NCBI GenBank assembly: GCA_965199685.1
Contig: OZ241323.1
Location: 1,984,001-2,048,000 of the forward strand
Length of the DNA: 64,000 nt
Origin: SP5GCR1 sp965199685
GTDB lineage: Bacteria; Pseudomonadota; Gammaproteobacteria; Poriferisulfidales; Oxydemutatoraceae
Reading direction: 5' to 3'
The position numbers and the translations under genes were made by a program. A model generated the notes under the pieces. That model saw only the letters and a program-made list of their open reading frames with translations, was not told the origin of the DNA and searched no databases. Of the stretch, positions 35,014 to 44,485 are shown piece after piece. Within the stretch, counting starts at the first letter, position 1. Every line of letters begins with the position of its first letter.

Positions 35014-36153
35014 TCATAATTCCGTGCCTTTGTTCAATATGTCTAAATAGACACTATAAACAAATACTTTGTGGCGCGATTTGCCGGTGATTTCCTTGAT
35101 GATGCCGAGGCGTTCTAATGCAGACAGACTACGCATCACGGTAGGCTGGGACAATCCTATATTTTTGCGTATTGATGCAGTGCTAGATATAGGATGCCGT
35201 TGCAAGTCAGCATATATCGCATTAATAGTTGAGACTGATGCTGCCGATTGCGAACTCTTAATAAGCCTACGGTCATCGCTAAATAGCTTCATGATACTGT
35301 GCGCCGCTTCCTCTGTTTGATTCGCTGTATCAATAATACCTTCTAGAAAAAATCTAATCCACCCTTCCCAATCACCGGTTTCGTTCACGGCTTGCAGATG
35401 ATTGTAATACGCCTGGCGGTAAGTCTTGAAATATAGGCTTAGGTAGAGTAGCGGCTCCTTGATCACGCCTTCCATACATAGCATGAACGTAATAAGTAAC
35501 CGTCCTAACCGCCCATTGCCGTCTAAAAATGGATGAATGCTCTCAAACTGGGCATGCACCAAAGCAACTTTGACTAAAATGGGCAGCTGTACGTTCTCGT
35601 CATGCAGAAATTTCTCAAAGCTATCTAAACATTCCATCAACTGTTCAGGCGGTGGTGGAACATAAGTTGCTTTGCTCGGACTACTCCCTCCAATCCAGTT
35701 TTGCGATTTTCGGAACTCACCAGGTTGTCTATTCCTACCTCTAGAGTTATTCATAAGCTTTGCGTGTATCTCTCGGATTAAGCGTAGCGATAAGGGTAAT
35801 TCTTTCAGTCTACTTAAACCATAATTCATCGCTTCTATATAACACTTCACTTCGTCTATATCATCATCAGAGGTTTCTCGTACTTTCAAACTTTCCGACG
35901 ATAATAGGTCGGAAAGCGAAGATTGCGTTCCTTCAATCTGTGATGACAAAACTGCCTCTTTGCGCGCGCACATCCATAAAAAGAGTGATATATCGGGTAA
36001 AAGTGCACTCATACCGTCCAACCGACCTAAAGTGTTGCTAGCCTGCTCAATCGTTTTGTAGAAATTGTCCAAATCCAGAGGCGGATTAGGTGGCAACGGC
36101 TTAAGTAAATAAGTTTGGTAGGTTTCACCTGCTACAGCTGAACCTTTGATCAT
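35014..36153 (-). CDS. Fic family protein with C-terminal winged helix
   Basis: 379 residues. The Fic motif is HPFLDGNGRLGR (207-218) with catalytic His207, which transfers AMP or another nucleotide part to protein hydroxyls. An inhibitory helix SSQIEG (Ser70, Glu74) precedes it, marking an auto-inhibited class II Fic protein. KATYVPPPPEQL is the flap region. The C-terminus (STASIRKNIGLSQPTVMRSLSALERLGIIKEI) is a winged helix, so the protein probably also binds DNA. An array of matching half-sites lies just upstream. Confidence 0.93.
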   Translation of the reverse strand: MIKGSAVAGETYQTYLLKPLPPNPPLDLDNFYKTIEQASNTLGRLDGMSALLPDISLFLWMCARKEAVLSSQIEGTQSSLSDLLSSESLKVRETSDDDIDEVKCYIEAMNYGLSRLKELPLSLRLIREIHAKLMNNSRGRNRQPGEFRKSQNWIGGSSPSKATYVPPPPEQLMECLDSFEKFLHDENVQLPILVKVALVHAQFESIHPFLDGNGRLGRLLITFMLCMEGVIKEPLLYLSLYFKTYRQAYYNHLQAVNETGDWEGWIRFFLEGIIDTANQTEEAAHSIMKLFSDDRRLIKSSQSAASVSTINAIYADLQRHPISSTASIRKNIGLSQPTVMRSLSALERLGIIKEITGKSRHKVFVYSVYLDILNKGTEL

Positions 36154-36199
36154 TTGCCATATTCCGTCGGTTTTTGCATGATAAAGAATATTTATACAA

Positions 36200-36436
36200 T
36201 AATTCGTTCGTTAATAAATATATTTTAGAACATTATAGTGCCTATTTATTGTTTTACAACAGAATAAAGAACGTAAATAGGTGTTTTTATTCGTTAGTAA
36301 AAAATAACGAACATAACTTGCGTTAGTAGAAAACAACTAACATAAATCTGTGTTTTCGTTCGTTATTCAAAAATAACGAACATAAATTGCGTTAATAGAA
36401 AACAACGAATATAAATCGGGATTTTTGTTCGTTAAA
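36200..36436. promoter_or_regulatory. Operator-like array between fic and the cupin gene
   Basis: AT-rich DNA with repeated TTCGTTA/TAACGAA half-sites. The clearest are the perfect 10-base inverted repeat GTTCGTTATT/AATAACGAAC at 36358-36381 (4-base loop) and TTCGTTA/TAACGAA at 36290-36311. Weaker copies occur at about 36203, 36320, 36388 and 36426. The spacing is not uniform and no spacer sequences are unique, so it is not a CRISPR. Autoregulation by the Fic winged helix is inference. Confidence 0.6.
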
Positions 36437-36467
36437 TGGCGTTTAGGTGCGGTTTACAGCCATAAAT

Positions 36468-36818
36468 CTATAGTACGCCTTGCTTCCTCTGCCCAACATA
36501 AAATGCAATGCCGGAAGTCTCGGACGAGAAAACTACCTTTGTACCTGCGTCAAAATAAATGACATCACCGGGTTTCAGGGAAACCGTTTCTCCACCTACT
36601 TCGGTAATCGTCATTTCACCCTCAAGCATAATTTTACATTCATCGTAGCTATAGGTGTACTCCAGTGGGTTGCCGGCTTCCATCCTAAAAAATCCTGCGG
36701 TAATTGGTGATGCCTCGTTGTTTGATGAGACAGCATCTTCCAAGAAAGCGTTTATGCCGTCTATTCCCAATGATTTAATTTCTTTACCTTGCGCACCTGC
36801 GAAATATTTCATTGCCAT
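36468..36818 (-). CDS. Single-domain cupin protein (EutQ/DUF861-like)
   Basis: 116 residues from ATG 36816-36818, which follows AAGGAGAAAATT; the longer frame upstream lacks a ribosome-binding site. It is one cupin barrel: EYTYSYDECKIMLEGEMTIT and LKPGDVIYFDAGTKVVF, resembling the C-terminal part of EutQ. The usual metal-binding His residues are mostly absent, so the ligand is uncertain. No ethanolamine-use genes are nearby. Confidence 0.8.
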   Translation of the reverse strand: MAMKYFAGAQGKEIKSLGIDGINAFLEDAVSSNNEASPITAGFFRMEAGNPLEYTYSYDECKIMLEGEMTITEVGGETVSLKPGDVIYFDAGTKVVFSSETSGIAFYVGQRKQGVL

Positions 36819-36879
36819 AATTTTCTCCTTATTGATATAGATAATCGTAAGGCACGAGTATAGCACGATAGAAACCAAA

Positions 36880-37170
36880 ATCGGATGGTGTGGCTTCGTA
36901 GAACATGCTGTCAGGTAGAACTGCCGTTTGTTGCCGTTGCAACAAACGGCGTAACATTGTGCAGAACCGCAACAACCACACCGTCAGATAGAACCGCCGA
37001 TTGAACCAGTAGGTCAATCGGCGTGACGTTGTGCAGAACCTTAATATGATTGTTAAACACATGTATTACAAAATGCATAGGCCTGCCACCCCTCCACAGG
37101 AGGGGAATGTACCAGCACTGTATCTGTGCAGGCTCCGCTCTCCAAAGGAGGGGAATAAATCGGCAGGCGC
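36880..37170. repeat. Intergenic mosaic-repeat cluster 6
   Basis: Carries both hairpin versions side by side: GCCGTTTGTTGC/GCAACAAACGGC at 36923-36950 and the CGCCGATTGA type near 36982-37023. Two CCTCC..GGAGGGG pieces follow. No CTGTTGAAAAAGT end is present. The cluster reaches to 30 bases before gspF. Confidence 0.8.
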
Positions 37171-37196
37171 AACCTTATATGGTATATACTACGAGT

Positions 37197-38396
37197 ATGC
37201 AAGCGTATAACTACAAGGCGTACGACAAGTCGGGAAAAATCCGTAAGGACGTACTAGAAGCCGATTCGGAACGACACCTGCGACAACTGTTGCGTGAACG
37301 GGGTTTGATGCCCATAGAAGTAGCACCAGTGAGTGTAGGTCGTTCTTTGTTTCAATTCAAGAGCAAGTTCAAAGGCAACAATCTAATGTTATTGACGCGG
37401 CAACTGGCAACCTTAGTCGGTTCAGGTATGCCGCTAGAACAAAGTCTGAGGCTGATGGCGGAACAAGCCGAGAATGTGACGATCAAGCGACTGGTCAGTG
37501 CGATTAGAAGTCAAGTCGCAGAAGGGCAGTCGCTAGCTCATGCCTTAGAGAAAGCACCGGCGATTTTCCCGTCTGACTATATTGCAACCATTTCAGCAGG
37601 AGAGGAAACCGGACATTTAGAACAGGTACTGGAACGATTGGCGGACGATGTAGAACACAGCGGCAAAGCTAAACAGTCAATGATGACCGCTTTGATCTAC
37701 CCATTGCTTATGATGACCGTTGCGATTACTGTCATTATCTTGTTGCTTATTTATGTGGTTCCGCAAGTCACGCGAGTTTTTGGTCAAATGGATCAAGAAT
37801 TGCCCGGTCTAACGATTGCGTTATTGGCAATTAGCGATTGGCTGAAAAATTACGGGTTTTATCTTTTTGTGTTGTTGACCGGTAGCTTGGTCATTTTTTT
37901 GCTGATGCTACGCGATGCCGAAAAAAAGAAGAAATGGCACGGTTTTTTACTCAGGGTGCCGCGTTTAGGCTATTGGTTTGTAGTCGGTAATGTATCAGGG
38001 TGGGCGCGCAGTTTAGGGATGCTATTGGGTAGCGGTGTGCCAGCATTGGATTCTCTGAAAATCGCCTCGGAACGGGTTGATAATCTAGCACTCAAAAGTG
38101 ATTTGGACGAAGTCGCAAACCGCGTCCGAGAAGGCGACAGCCTACACCAAGCACTACTCAAAGCCGATCGTTTCCCACCTTTTTTAATTCACATGGTAAG
38201 CAGTGGCGAGTCAAGCGGTGCTTTAGACAAAATGCTTCTGAAAGTGGCTGATTATTACGACCAGCGGCTTAAGACGGTAATTGATACCGGACTAAAGCTA
38301 TTTGAACCTTTGTTAGTTATAATGATGGGTGGTGTGGTGCTACTCATCGTGATGGCGGTATTAGTACCCATAATACAAATGAATCAATTGATATGA
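37197..38396 (+). CDS. gspF: Type II secretion inner-membrane protein GspF
   Basis: 399 residues from ATG 37197 (MQAYNYKAYDKSGKIRKDVLEAD), the family's normal start; the longer frame runs through repeats. Two GspF domains (residues about 60-185 and 265-390) each precede or contain membrane helices (three in total). It forms the platform that works with the GspE ATPase. gspC, gspD and gspE, which usually precede it, are not in the window. Confidence 0.95.
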   Translation: MQAYNYKAYDKSGKIRKDVLEADSERHLRQLLRERGLMPIEVAPVSVGRSLFQFKSKFKGNNLMLLTRQLATLVGSGMPLEQSLRLMAEQAENVTIKRLVSAIRSQVAEGQSLAHALEKAPAIFPSDYIATISAGEETGHLEQVLERLADDVEHSGKAKQSMMTALIYPLLMMTVAITVIILLLIYVVPQVTRVFGQMDQELPGLTIALLAISDWLKNYGFYLFVLLTGSLVIFLLMLRDAEKKKKWHGFLLRVPRLGYWFVVGNVSGWARSLGMLLGSGVPALDSLKIASERVDNLALKSDLDEVANRVREGDSLHQALLKADRFPPFLIHMVSSGESSGALDKMLLKVADYYDQRLKTVIDTGLKLFEPLLVIMMGGVVLLIVMAVLVPIIQMNQLI

Positions 38397-38402
38397 GGAA
38401 AA

Positions 38403-38810
38403 ATGAACAGATATAGATTACGCAGAAAAAAGCAAGCGGGCTTCACCTTAATAGAGATTATGGTAGTGGTGGTTATACTCGGCGTGTTGGCAGCGTTGGT
38501 GGTGCCGTCTATTATGGAACGGCCTGAGCATGCACGGCAAGTACGTGCTAAACAAGATGTGCGCACTTTGGTCAATGCGATCAATCTATACCGCTTGGAT
38601 AATTTTGATTATCCGTCTGATCTATCTGAACTTGCATCCGGAGGTTATTTAGATAAGGTGCCGAAAGACCCATGGAACAACGACTATCAATATCGCAATC
38701 CCGGCGGTCAAAATCCCGGAAAATTTGATATCTACAGTTACGGCAAAGACGGTAGGGAAGGCGGCAATGAATTTGATGCAGATATTGGCAACTGGAATCT
38801 CGACAGATAA
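38403..38810 (+). CDS. gspG: Major pseudopilin GspG
   Basis: 135 residues. The prepilin signal is KKQAG followed by FTLIEIMVVVVILGVLAALV. GspG features are YRLDNFDYPSDLSEL, the loop PKDPWNNDYQYRNPG and a C-terminal calcium-binding region (GREGGNEFDADIGNW). Starts six bases after gspF; gspH begins inside it. Confidence 0.97.
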   Translation: MNRYRLRRKKQAGFTLIEIMVVVVILGVLAALVVPSIMERPEHARQVRAKQDVRTLVNAINLYRLDNFDYPSDLSELASGGYLDKVPKDPWNNDYQYRNPGGQNPGKFDIYSYGKDGREGGNEFDADIGNWNLDR

Positions 38811-39453
38811 ACTTCGTAGCCGCCATTCTTTCAACCACAAAAGCGTATTAGGTTTTACGTTAATAGAACTGCTCACCGTAGTACTCATCGTTTCTATTAT
38901 TGTCGGTGCTGGCATTTTGTCGGTGTCGGTGGGTGATCGCGGACGGGTTCAAGAAGCCATGCGCAACACGGTAAGCATGATGAACGCAATGGCCGACGAG
39001 GCTATACTCAGTGGTCGGCGTTATGCGGTGGCATGGGATGAGAAATCTCATTATTTACAGCCTTTGTGCAGAAACGAAGAACAGCGAGATTGGGAATGTA
39101 GCAAAACTTGCTTTCCGAATGGTTGTAATAACCTAAAAGTTTCGTTACAAACAGGCTGGAAACTCTTATTTCAAGATACCGAAGGTAGCGAGTTTAATTC
39201 AGTTAGCGAGTATGTCAACCTCAGAGCACAAGAACAACCGGACGAAGATGACTCAAGTCTATACGGAGACGAAGACGAGGACGAAGACAATGGACAAAAC
39301 AAGCGACAATGGCAACCGCTTGTGCAATTTCATCCCACTGGTCTTTGGGAACCCAGCGGAACGATGCGCGTGGTCTTTGATGACAAAAAACATCTCAGTT
39401 TAAGTTGGACGGCAACCGGACGCGTGCGTTTCGGCGAAGCAAAAGAGTATTGA
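38767..39453 (+). CDS. gspH: Minor pseudopilin GspH
   Basis: From ATG 38767, preceded by GGGAAGG; ATG 38776 is also possible. The leader is long and ends at SVLG, followed by FTLIELLTVVLIVSIIVGAG. VSMMNAMADEAILSGRRYAVAWDE is typical of GspH. A strongly acidic stretch (QPDEDDSSLYGDEDEDED) is unusual. The start lies 44 bases inside gspG. Confidence 0.9.
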   Translation: MNLMQILATGISTDKLRSRHSFNHKSVLGFTLIELLTVVLIVSIIVGAGILSVSVGDRGRVQEAMRNTVSMMNAMADEAILSGRRYAVAWDEKSHYLQPLCRNEEQRDWECSKTCFPNGCNNLKVSLQTGWKLLFQDTEGSEFNSVSEYVNLRAQEQPDEDDSSLYGDEDEDEDNGQNKRQWQPLVQFHPTGLWEPSGTMRVVFDDKKHLSLSWTATGRVRFGEAKEY

Positions 39454-39466
39454 TAAACGACATCTT

Positions 39467-39925
39467 ATGCGCTCTACAAGCTATTTGCATAACAAAAAGA
39501 TGCAACATCGCCAGTTCGGTTTCACCCTGATTGAAGTATTGATTGCGGTGGTCGTATTGGCAATTGCACTGGGCGCATCGCTTGATGCCCTTTCCAATTA
39601 CTCTGCTGCCCAATCGCATTTGCGCGAACGCTATATGGCACATTTGGTCGCCTGGAATACATTGATTAACATACACAACAATCAGAATATCGAAGATCAA
39701 TGCGAAAATGTCGGCTCGTCCGAAGGCTATGAGGAACAGGCGGGAGCACGCTGGAACTGGCTACAAAGCGTTGAAGTCATTAGCATTGTCGGTGATAGCG
39801 ACAGTTCCATAATCGGCGACGACGAGCTGGAAATGCCGCCGCTGTTCTCGGTAGATGTCTATTTGCCTAATGCCGACCCCGATCAGGCGCGTCCCACAGC
39901 CACTCTAAGCATCATCGCTTGCTAA
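39467..39925 (+). CDS. gspI: Minor pseudopilin GspI
   Basis: 152 residues. HRQFG followed by FTLIEVLIAVVVLAIALGAS is the prepilin segment, and ERYMAHLVAWNTLINI is the family's conserved AxWVAxN-like region. A start at ATG 39500 would give a seven-residue leader; neither start has a strong ribosome-binding site. GspI, J and K form the tip of the pseudopilus. Confidence 0.92.
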   Translation: MRSTSYLHNKKMQHRQFGFTLIEVLIAVVVLAIALGASLDALSNYSAAQSHLRERYMAHLVAWNTLINIHNNQNIEDQCENVGSSEGYEEQAGARWNWLQSVEVISIVGDSDSSIIGDDELEMPPLFSVDVYLPNADPDQARPTATLSIIAC

Positions 39926-39928
39926 AAA

Positions 39929-40597
39929 ATGCTTAGATCAATCGGCTTCACTCTGATAGAAGTACTGATTGCTATGGCAATATTCGCAGTCATCTCGGCG
40001 ATGACTTTTCAGGGCTTGCAAACTTCAATGATGGTGCAGCAAAAGGCAGAGGAACGCTCTGCCGAGCTAAACGACATTCAATTGGTTATGACATTACTTT
40101 TAGACGACTTTTTGAATATCACTCGCCGCCCGATATTACCAGAATTGGGTGAAGAACGTCTTCCAGCATTTCAAGAAGACAGCAACGAATACACCAGCGA
40201 CAATAGTTATTTTTGCGAAGTTTCGTTTAGCCGCGCCGGATTGGAACCGGGGGGATTGATACGCTCAGGACTTCACCGAGTCGCTTATTGTCAACAACAG
40301 GATAAGCTCTATCGTTTGTCGTGGCCAGTCCTTGATAGGGCGCAGGATAGTCAGCCAGTCGTTAGTATTTTGCTGGAGGATGTTGTTTCCTTTGATGTGC
40401 GCCCCTACTGGAGTTTGGTACGAGAACAAGATCAAGATAGTCGCGCCTACCTTGAGTCGTTGCCTACCAACGAGGGAGACGAAGGCACCGGCATAGAAGT
40501 AGAACTTGTGCTAATAGACGAAAACGACAACGAACGTGCATTTACTCGGCGTTTCCCAGGTCTCGGAGAATATCCATGGCGGTTGATAGACCAATGA
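39929..40597 (+). CDS. gspJ: Minor pseudopilin GspJ
   Basis: 222 residues with a very short leader (MLRSIG) before FTLIEVLIAMAIFAVISAM. QLVMTLLLDDFLNITRRP and the VAYCQQQDKLYRLSWPVLD block match GspJ. It starts three bases after gspI. Confidence 0.93.
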   Translation: MLRSIGFTLIEVLIAMAIFAVISAMTFQGLQTSMMVQQKAEERSAELNDIQLVMTLLLDDFLNITRRPILPELGEERLPAFQEDSNEYTSDNSYFCEVSFSRAGLEPGGLIRSGLHRVAYCQQQDKLYRLSWPVLDRAQDSQPVVSILLEDVVSFDVRPYWSLVREQDQDSRAYLESLPTNEGDEGTGIEVELVLIDENDNERAFTRRFPGLGEYPWRLIDQ

Positions 40598-40613
40598 TGA
40601 TCGGTATCAAAAT

Positions 40614-41978
40614 ATGATGTTTGCCGACCGCAATAAAAAAAACTCAGGCATCGCATTGATCACCGTAATGATTGTAGTGGCTTCGGTTTCGGCAACCGCA
40701 TCGTGGTTGCTCTATGGTCAAAATTTGGATACCGCTCGTATGACTCGTGTTTTAGAGAAAGAACAAGCTGTTTTACTTGCTCTGTCGCTGGAGAAAGTGG
40801 CTGCAGATATCTTGGAGGAAGATCGTGCGGAACAGGGGGAACAAGCCTACGATTATTATGCTACTTTGGTCAATCCCGACTGGCAGCCGGACGCTTCTAC
40901 GACACCTACGGCAACAATATCGCCTGATGACGACAATGACGACAATGACGACGACGACGAGGAAGACGACGACGACGAGGAAGACGAGGAGGAGGAAGAA
41001 AAACATAAAAATCAAAGTTGGTCGGATGCCGACCAACTAGCCGAAAAAATAACTCCCATGATTGGGAAATTTGAGAACTTAGGGCTACAAAAAACTAAAC
41101 TTTGTATTTATGACTTGCAGGCTATGCTCAATGTTAATAACATGCTGCTCGGCGGGGCGGTCACTAGTATACAAGGTGTTGACAGGGTTGATAGCAGTCA
41201 TTTTGATGTTGAGGAAAACCCACCGGCTCGGGCAGATTGGTATGCGCAGCGTTTTGAGGAGTTGTATTCTAGAGAGAACTTAGACTTGGACGAGACTGAT
41301 ATCGAGGAGTTTTTAGATAACTTGCGCGACTGGTTGGACGATAACGATGACTACAGACCTAAGGGAGCAGAAAGTTCCGACTATAGCTTTGAACAACCCT
41401 CTTACCGTACAGCCAACGGACCTATCGCTTCCATACAAGAGCTATATCTTATTAAAGTGTTCAAGGAATTACCGATGCAGAGTAGCGGGCGCATTGACGA
41501 TGGTGATTTCGAATTGGGAATGGATGATATACTGGCTTATCTCGTTGCGCTACCTATTGATTTACCAGAGACTGTCAAACGGATTAATATCAATAATGCA
41601 CCTATTGCCGTGCTTGCAACACTACCTTATATCGGCAGTGCCAATGCGGAGGACCTCTACAGAGATATACGTAAAGCACCGTTGCCAAATAGAAAAGCTA
41701 TAAACAACATCTTAAAGCCTTATATAGAAAACGATAAACAACGCCAATGGTATAAAGAGTACCTAGATGTGCAAAGCCGATTTTTTGCCGCTTATATAGA
41801 ATTGAGCATAGGACGAGGCGAAAGTCGGACTACGACACGAATGCACAGTTTATTTTATCGTGAGGCGTTGAGCGCACCCTATAAGGTTTATATACTTGAA
41901 CGGCATTATATAGGGTACAATCCATATGAGATTATGGCGAGAGCAATGTCTCTAAATGATAGTTGTTATGAGAGTTAA
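40614..41978 (+). CDS. gspK: Minor pseudopilin GspK with an acidic insert
   Basis: 454 residues. After NKKNSG comes IALITVMIVVASVSATASWL, lacking Glu5, as is normal for GspK. Residues 105-129 are only Asp, Glu and Asn, an insert not expected in GspK and placed in the alpha domain. Later blocks (CIYDLQAMLNVNNML, INNAPIAVLATLPYIG) are normal, including a helix-hairpin-helix-like motif. GspK caps the pseudopilus. Confidence 0.93.
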   Translation: MMFADRNKKNSGIALITVMIVVASVSATASWLLYGQNLDTARMTRVLEKEQAVLLALSLEKVAADILEEDRAEQGEQAYDYYATLVNPDWQPDASTTPTATISPDDDNDDNDDDDEEDDDDEEDEEEEEKHKNQSWSDADQLAEKITPMIGKFENLGLQKTKLCIYDLQAMLNVNNMLLGGAVTSIQGVDRVDSSHFDVEENPPARADWYAQRFEELYSRENLDLDETDIEEFLDNLRDWLDDNDDYRPKGAESSDYSFEQPSYRTANGPIASIQELYLIKVFKELPMQSSGRIDDGDFELGMDDILAYLVALPIDLPETVKRININNAPIAVLATLPYIGSANAEDLYRDIRKAPLPNRKAINNILKPYIENDKQRQWYKEYLDVQSRFFAAYIELSIGRGESRTTTRMHSLFYREALSAPYKVYILERHYIGYNPYEIMARAMSLNDSCYES

Positions 41979-42046
41979 ATTGCATGGCTATTTGGATATT
42001 TAAGGCTATATTTTAGGAAAGTGAGCAAAAAAACATCAGCAAAGCA

Positions 42047-43153
42047 ATGTGGAAAATAACATCGGATTCGGAACTGGTAGAAATAGCTGGTAAAAGCGGC
42101 AAAGGTAAAGATATACTCTGGTTGCCGATAGACGAATTCGTCTTTTTTCAACCCGAAATGCCGGCAAAAAGCAAAAAGTCATGGCGTCAAACTATACCTT
42201 TTGCATTGGAAGACTCGCTTATCACCTCAGTAGAAAAAACACATTTTGCATTTGACCAAAATGCAGACCAGCAGGTCTCGGTTATCGCTGTTGCAAAACA
42301 ACAGTTAGACGACTACTTGGCATTAGCACAAGAACAACAAGTACAACCTCGTAGGATGATTCCAGAACTATACGCTTTGCCATACACTGATGAGCAGCTA
42401 ACAGTTTGGCACGAAGGTGAACGTTGCTTGATGAGAGATAGCTATCATTCAGGTGGTGCCGGTAGCATAGACTGGATTGCCTCTTTGGTCTCCGTGCATG
42501 TGCATGCCAACCACCTTAATATCTATAGCGATAACCCTCAAGCCTTACCCGATGCCTGGCAACAGGATGCTCAAGCTCTACCTTCGTCGCTGGATGAAAT
42601 GATGGCTCAAAGCGCGCCTCCTGATGCAATCAACCTATTGCAAGGCGAATACGAAACGAGCAATGCCGCTGCAACCTATGTTAAACCTTGGCGGGTAGCG
42701 ATAGGATTGGCATTCGTCGCTCTTGCCGCAAATCTATCAGTGATGTTTTTTGATACGCAACGTTATGCTTTGTACGCCGAAAATGCCCAACGTCAATCCG
42801 AGCAGTTGGTTAAACAGATGAAAATACCTGGCGATGATGTGTCGGATGTGCGGTCTCAAGTGACGCGCTACATAGAATACCTGAGGTCTTATAGCGAGCA
42901 ACAACAGGAGAATGCTTGGTCTATGTTGATGCGAGTTGATAGACTATTGTCAGACTGTTTGCTTTGCCGTGTAGAAAAACTTGAACTAAACAGCGACAGC
43001 CTCAAACTGGATGTGAGTTTTACCGAAGAGAGCAAAGATTTTAAGAACAAGATTGAAAGTTTGGCCGGCTTTGATGTGGAATCAAAGCAACTTCCCAACA
43101 CCGCCGAGGGACGCAGCCTTATGCAGTTTACACTAAACGAGGTGGAATCTTAG
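42047..43153 (+). CDS. gspL: Type II secretion protein GspL
   Basis: 368 residues. The cytoplasmic actin-like part (ILWLPIDEFVFFQP, WRQTIPFALEDSL, YALPY) binds GspE in known systems, then a membrane helix (VAIGLAFVALAANLSVMFF, near residue 225) and a periplasmic ferredoxin-like domain. A 68-base gap from gspK contains no gene. Confidence 0.92.
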   Translation: MWKITSDSELVEIAGKSGKGKDILWLPIDEFVFFQPEMPAKSKKSWRQTIPFALEDSLITSVEKTHFAFDQNADQQVSVIAVAKQQLDDYLALAQEQQVQPRRMIPELYALPYTDEQLTVWHEGERCLMRDSYHSGGAGSIDWIASLVSVHVHANHLNIYSDNPQALPDAWQQDAQALPSSLDEMMAQSAPPDAINLLQGEYETSNAAATYVKPWRVAIGLAFVALAANLSVMFFDTQRYALYAENAQRQSEQLVKQMKIPGDDVSDVRSQVTRYIEYLRSYSEQQQENAWSMLMRVDRLLSDCLLCRVEKLELNSDSLKLDVSFTEESKDFKNKIESLAGFDVESKQLPNTAEGRSLMQFTLNEVES

Positions 43154-43181
43154 TCGCACTGACTCACAAGGATATCAAGCC

Positions 43182-43691
43182 ATGTCGTTATTACCTGCCG
43201 AATTATGGAATGAAAGAGAACCTCGAGAGAAGGTTTTGCTGGTTGCCCTATTTATTTTTGTGGTGTCTGCAGTGTTTTATACGATGGTTTATCAACCGCT
43301 ACAAAACCAATATGCACAAGCTCAGACACAATACCAGCAAGCCGATAAAGACTATCGCTGGCTACGCAGCCAAATAGCAACTATTGCCGGACTTAAAAAA
43401 AACGCTCGTGGTGCCGATTTGGCGATGGGAGGAATTAGTAAATTACGGGCAGAGATAGATCAAAGCCTTCAGAAACATAAACTTAAAGCTAATGTTGCAC
43501 TCATAGACGAAGAGGAGGGAGGCAAACTTATAGAAATCAAGCTAGACGATGCTGGCGGGCGCGAGGTGTTGAAATGGCTCGAAGAGAGCATTCAAAGCGG
43601 GCATCTATTGCATACTTTCGACTTGAGTCATAAAGGGGGTGGCAAAGTGTCTGCGGTTGCCTACTTTGAGTTAAAACAGTCTAATAACTAA
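43182..43691 (+). CDS. gspM: Type II secretion protein GspM
   Basis: 169 residues: short cytoplasmic N-terminus (WNEREPREKVLL), one membrane helix, a coiled coil rich in Gln and a small periplasmic domain. WNxRxPREKxLL is a GspM hallmark. It partners GspL in the inner-membrane platform. Confidence 0.92.
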   Translation: MSLLPAELWNEREPREKVLLVALFIFVVSAVFYTMVYQPLQNQYAQAQTQYQQADKDYRWLRSQIATIAGLKKNARGADLAMGGISKLRAEIDQSLQKHKLKANVALIDEEEGGKLIEIKLDDAGGREVLKWLEESIQSGHLLHTFDLSHKGGGKVSAVAYFELKQSNN

Positions 43692-43708
43692 GCTGATAAA
43701 TAGATGTC

Positions 43709-44485
43709 ATGTGGTTAATCGGTAAAATACTATCGTTCTTTGTGTTGCTAGTACTTATAGTACTGTCTTTTGTAGCGACAGTACCGCTTCGCTTTATCGT
43801 TGACAATGTGCCTGCCGTGCCGCTACCGATACAAATCAACCATGTGCAGGGCACCTTGCCCGATGGCAACATCCTTTTGCTTTTACCGGATTTGCCTTTC
43901 CCACCCCAAATAAATTCTAAATTGAAAGTACTTGCAGTCTCTTGGCAATGGTGCCCCAGCTTTGATATCGGAATATCCACTATATGCGTAGAAGCCGATA
44001 CCGAACTCGCACAAGTTGCTCTTAAGACCGTAATTTCACCGGTTGCAACTGAACTGTACGATGTATCCCTAAGCAGTAAAATCAGTCGTCTGCCAGTGCC
44101 CGTTGCAAACAATACTATAGAGGTTAGCGGGAATGTACAACTGTCGCTCGCAAACATCATCATACCGCTTGATGCACAGTTCCCTAGCCGTATACAGGGC
44201 GAAATCCTATTGCAAGACCTAATCTTCGGTATCTTCAATCTAGGTAATTTCCGTCTGGATCTGAGTTCTAATGAAAACGAAGAATTAAGTGCGCAAATAA
44301 CTGGGAGCGGGGAACTCTTTGATGCACAGGGTGTGGCAGGCTTAAATCAGGCAGGTGAATATAGATACAATATTGATGTTGAAAGCGGGCATACGCTAGT
44401 GCGCAACTTCCTATCCCAACAAGGACAAGCCAACAATCAGGGTGGTTTCCGCCTAGCCAAAACAGGCGTTTTACCCCAGATATAA
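43709..44485 (+). CDS. gspN: Type II secretion protein GspN
   Basis: 258 residues: an N-terminal membrane helix and a beta-rich periplasmic part with the GspN pattern (HVQGTLPDG near the start and LSGSGELFDAQGV-like text near 205). It is the last gene of the T2SS cluster. GspN is optional in many species. Confidence 0.85.
   Translation: MWLIGKILSFFVLLVLIVLSFVATVPLRFIVDNVPAVPLPIQINHVQGTLPDGNILLLLPDLPFPPQINSKLKVLAVSWQWCPSFDIGISTICVEADTELAQVALKTVISPVATELYDVSLSSKISRLPVPVANNTIEVSGNVQLSLANIIIPLDAQFPSRIQGEILLQDLIFGIFNLGNFRLDLSSNENEELSAQITGSGELFDAQGVAGLNQAGEYRYNIDVESGHTLVRNFLSQQGQANNQGGFRLAKTGVLPQI

Noticed and set aside
36200..36436. CRISPR array
   Set aside because: Repeats are short palindromic half-sites with uneven spacing, no unique spacers and no cas genes.
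40773..41040. Open frames rich in Val or Thr opposite or alongside gspK's acidic run
   Set aside because: Produced by the GAC/GAG repeat read in other frames.
43681..44238. 185-codon open frame opposite gspN
   Set aside because: Lies wholly antisense to gspN, which has clear family features.
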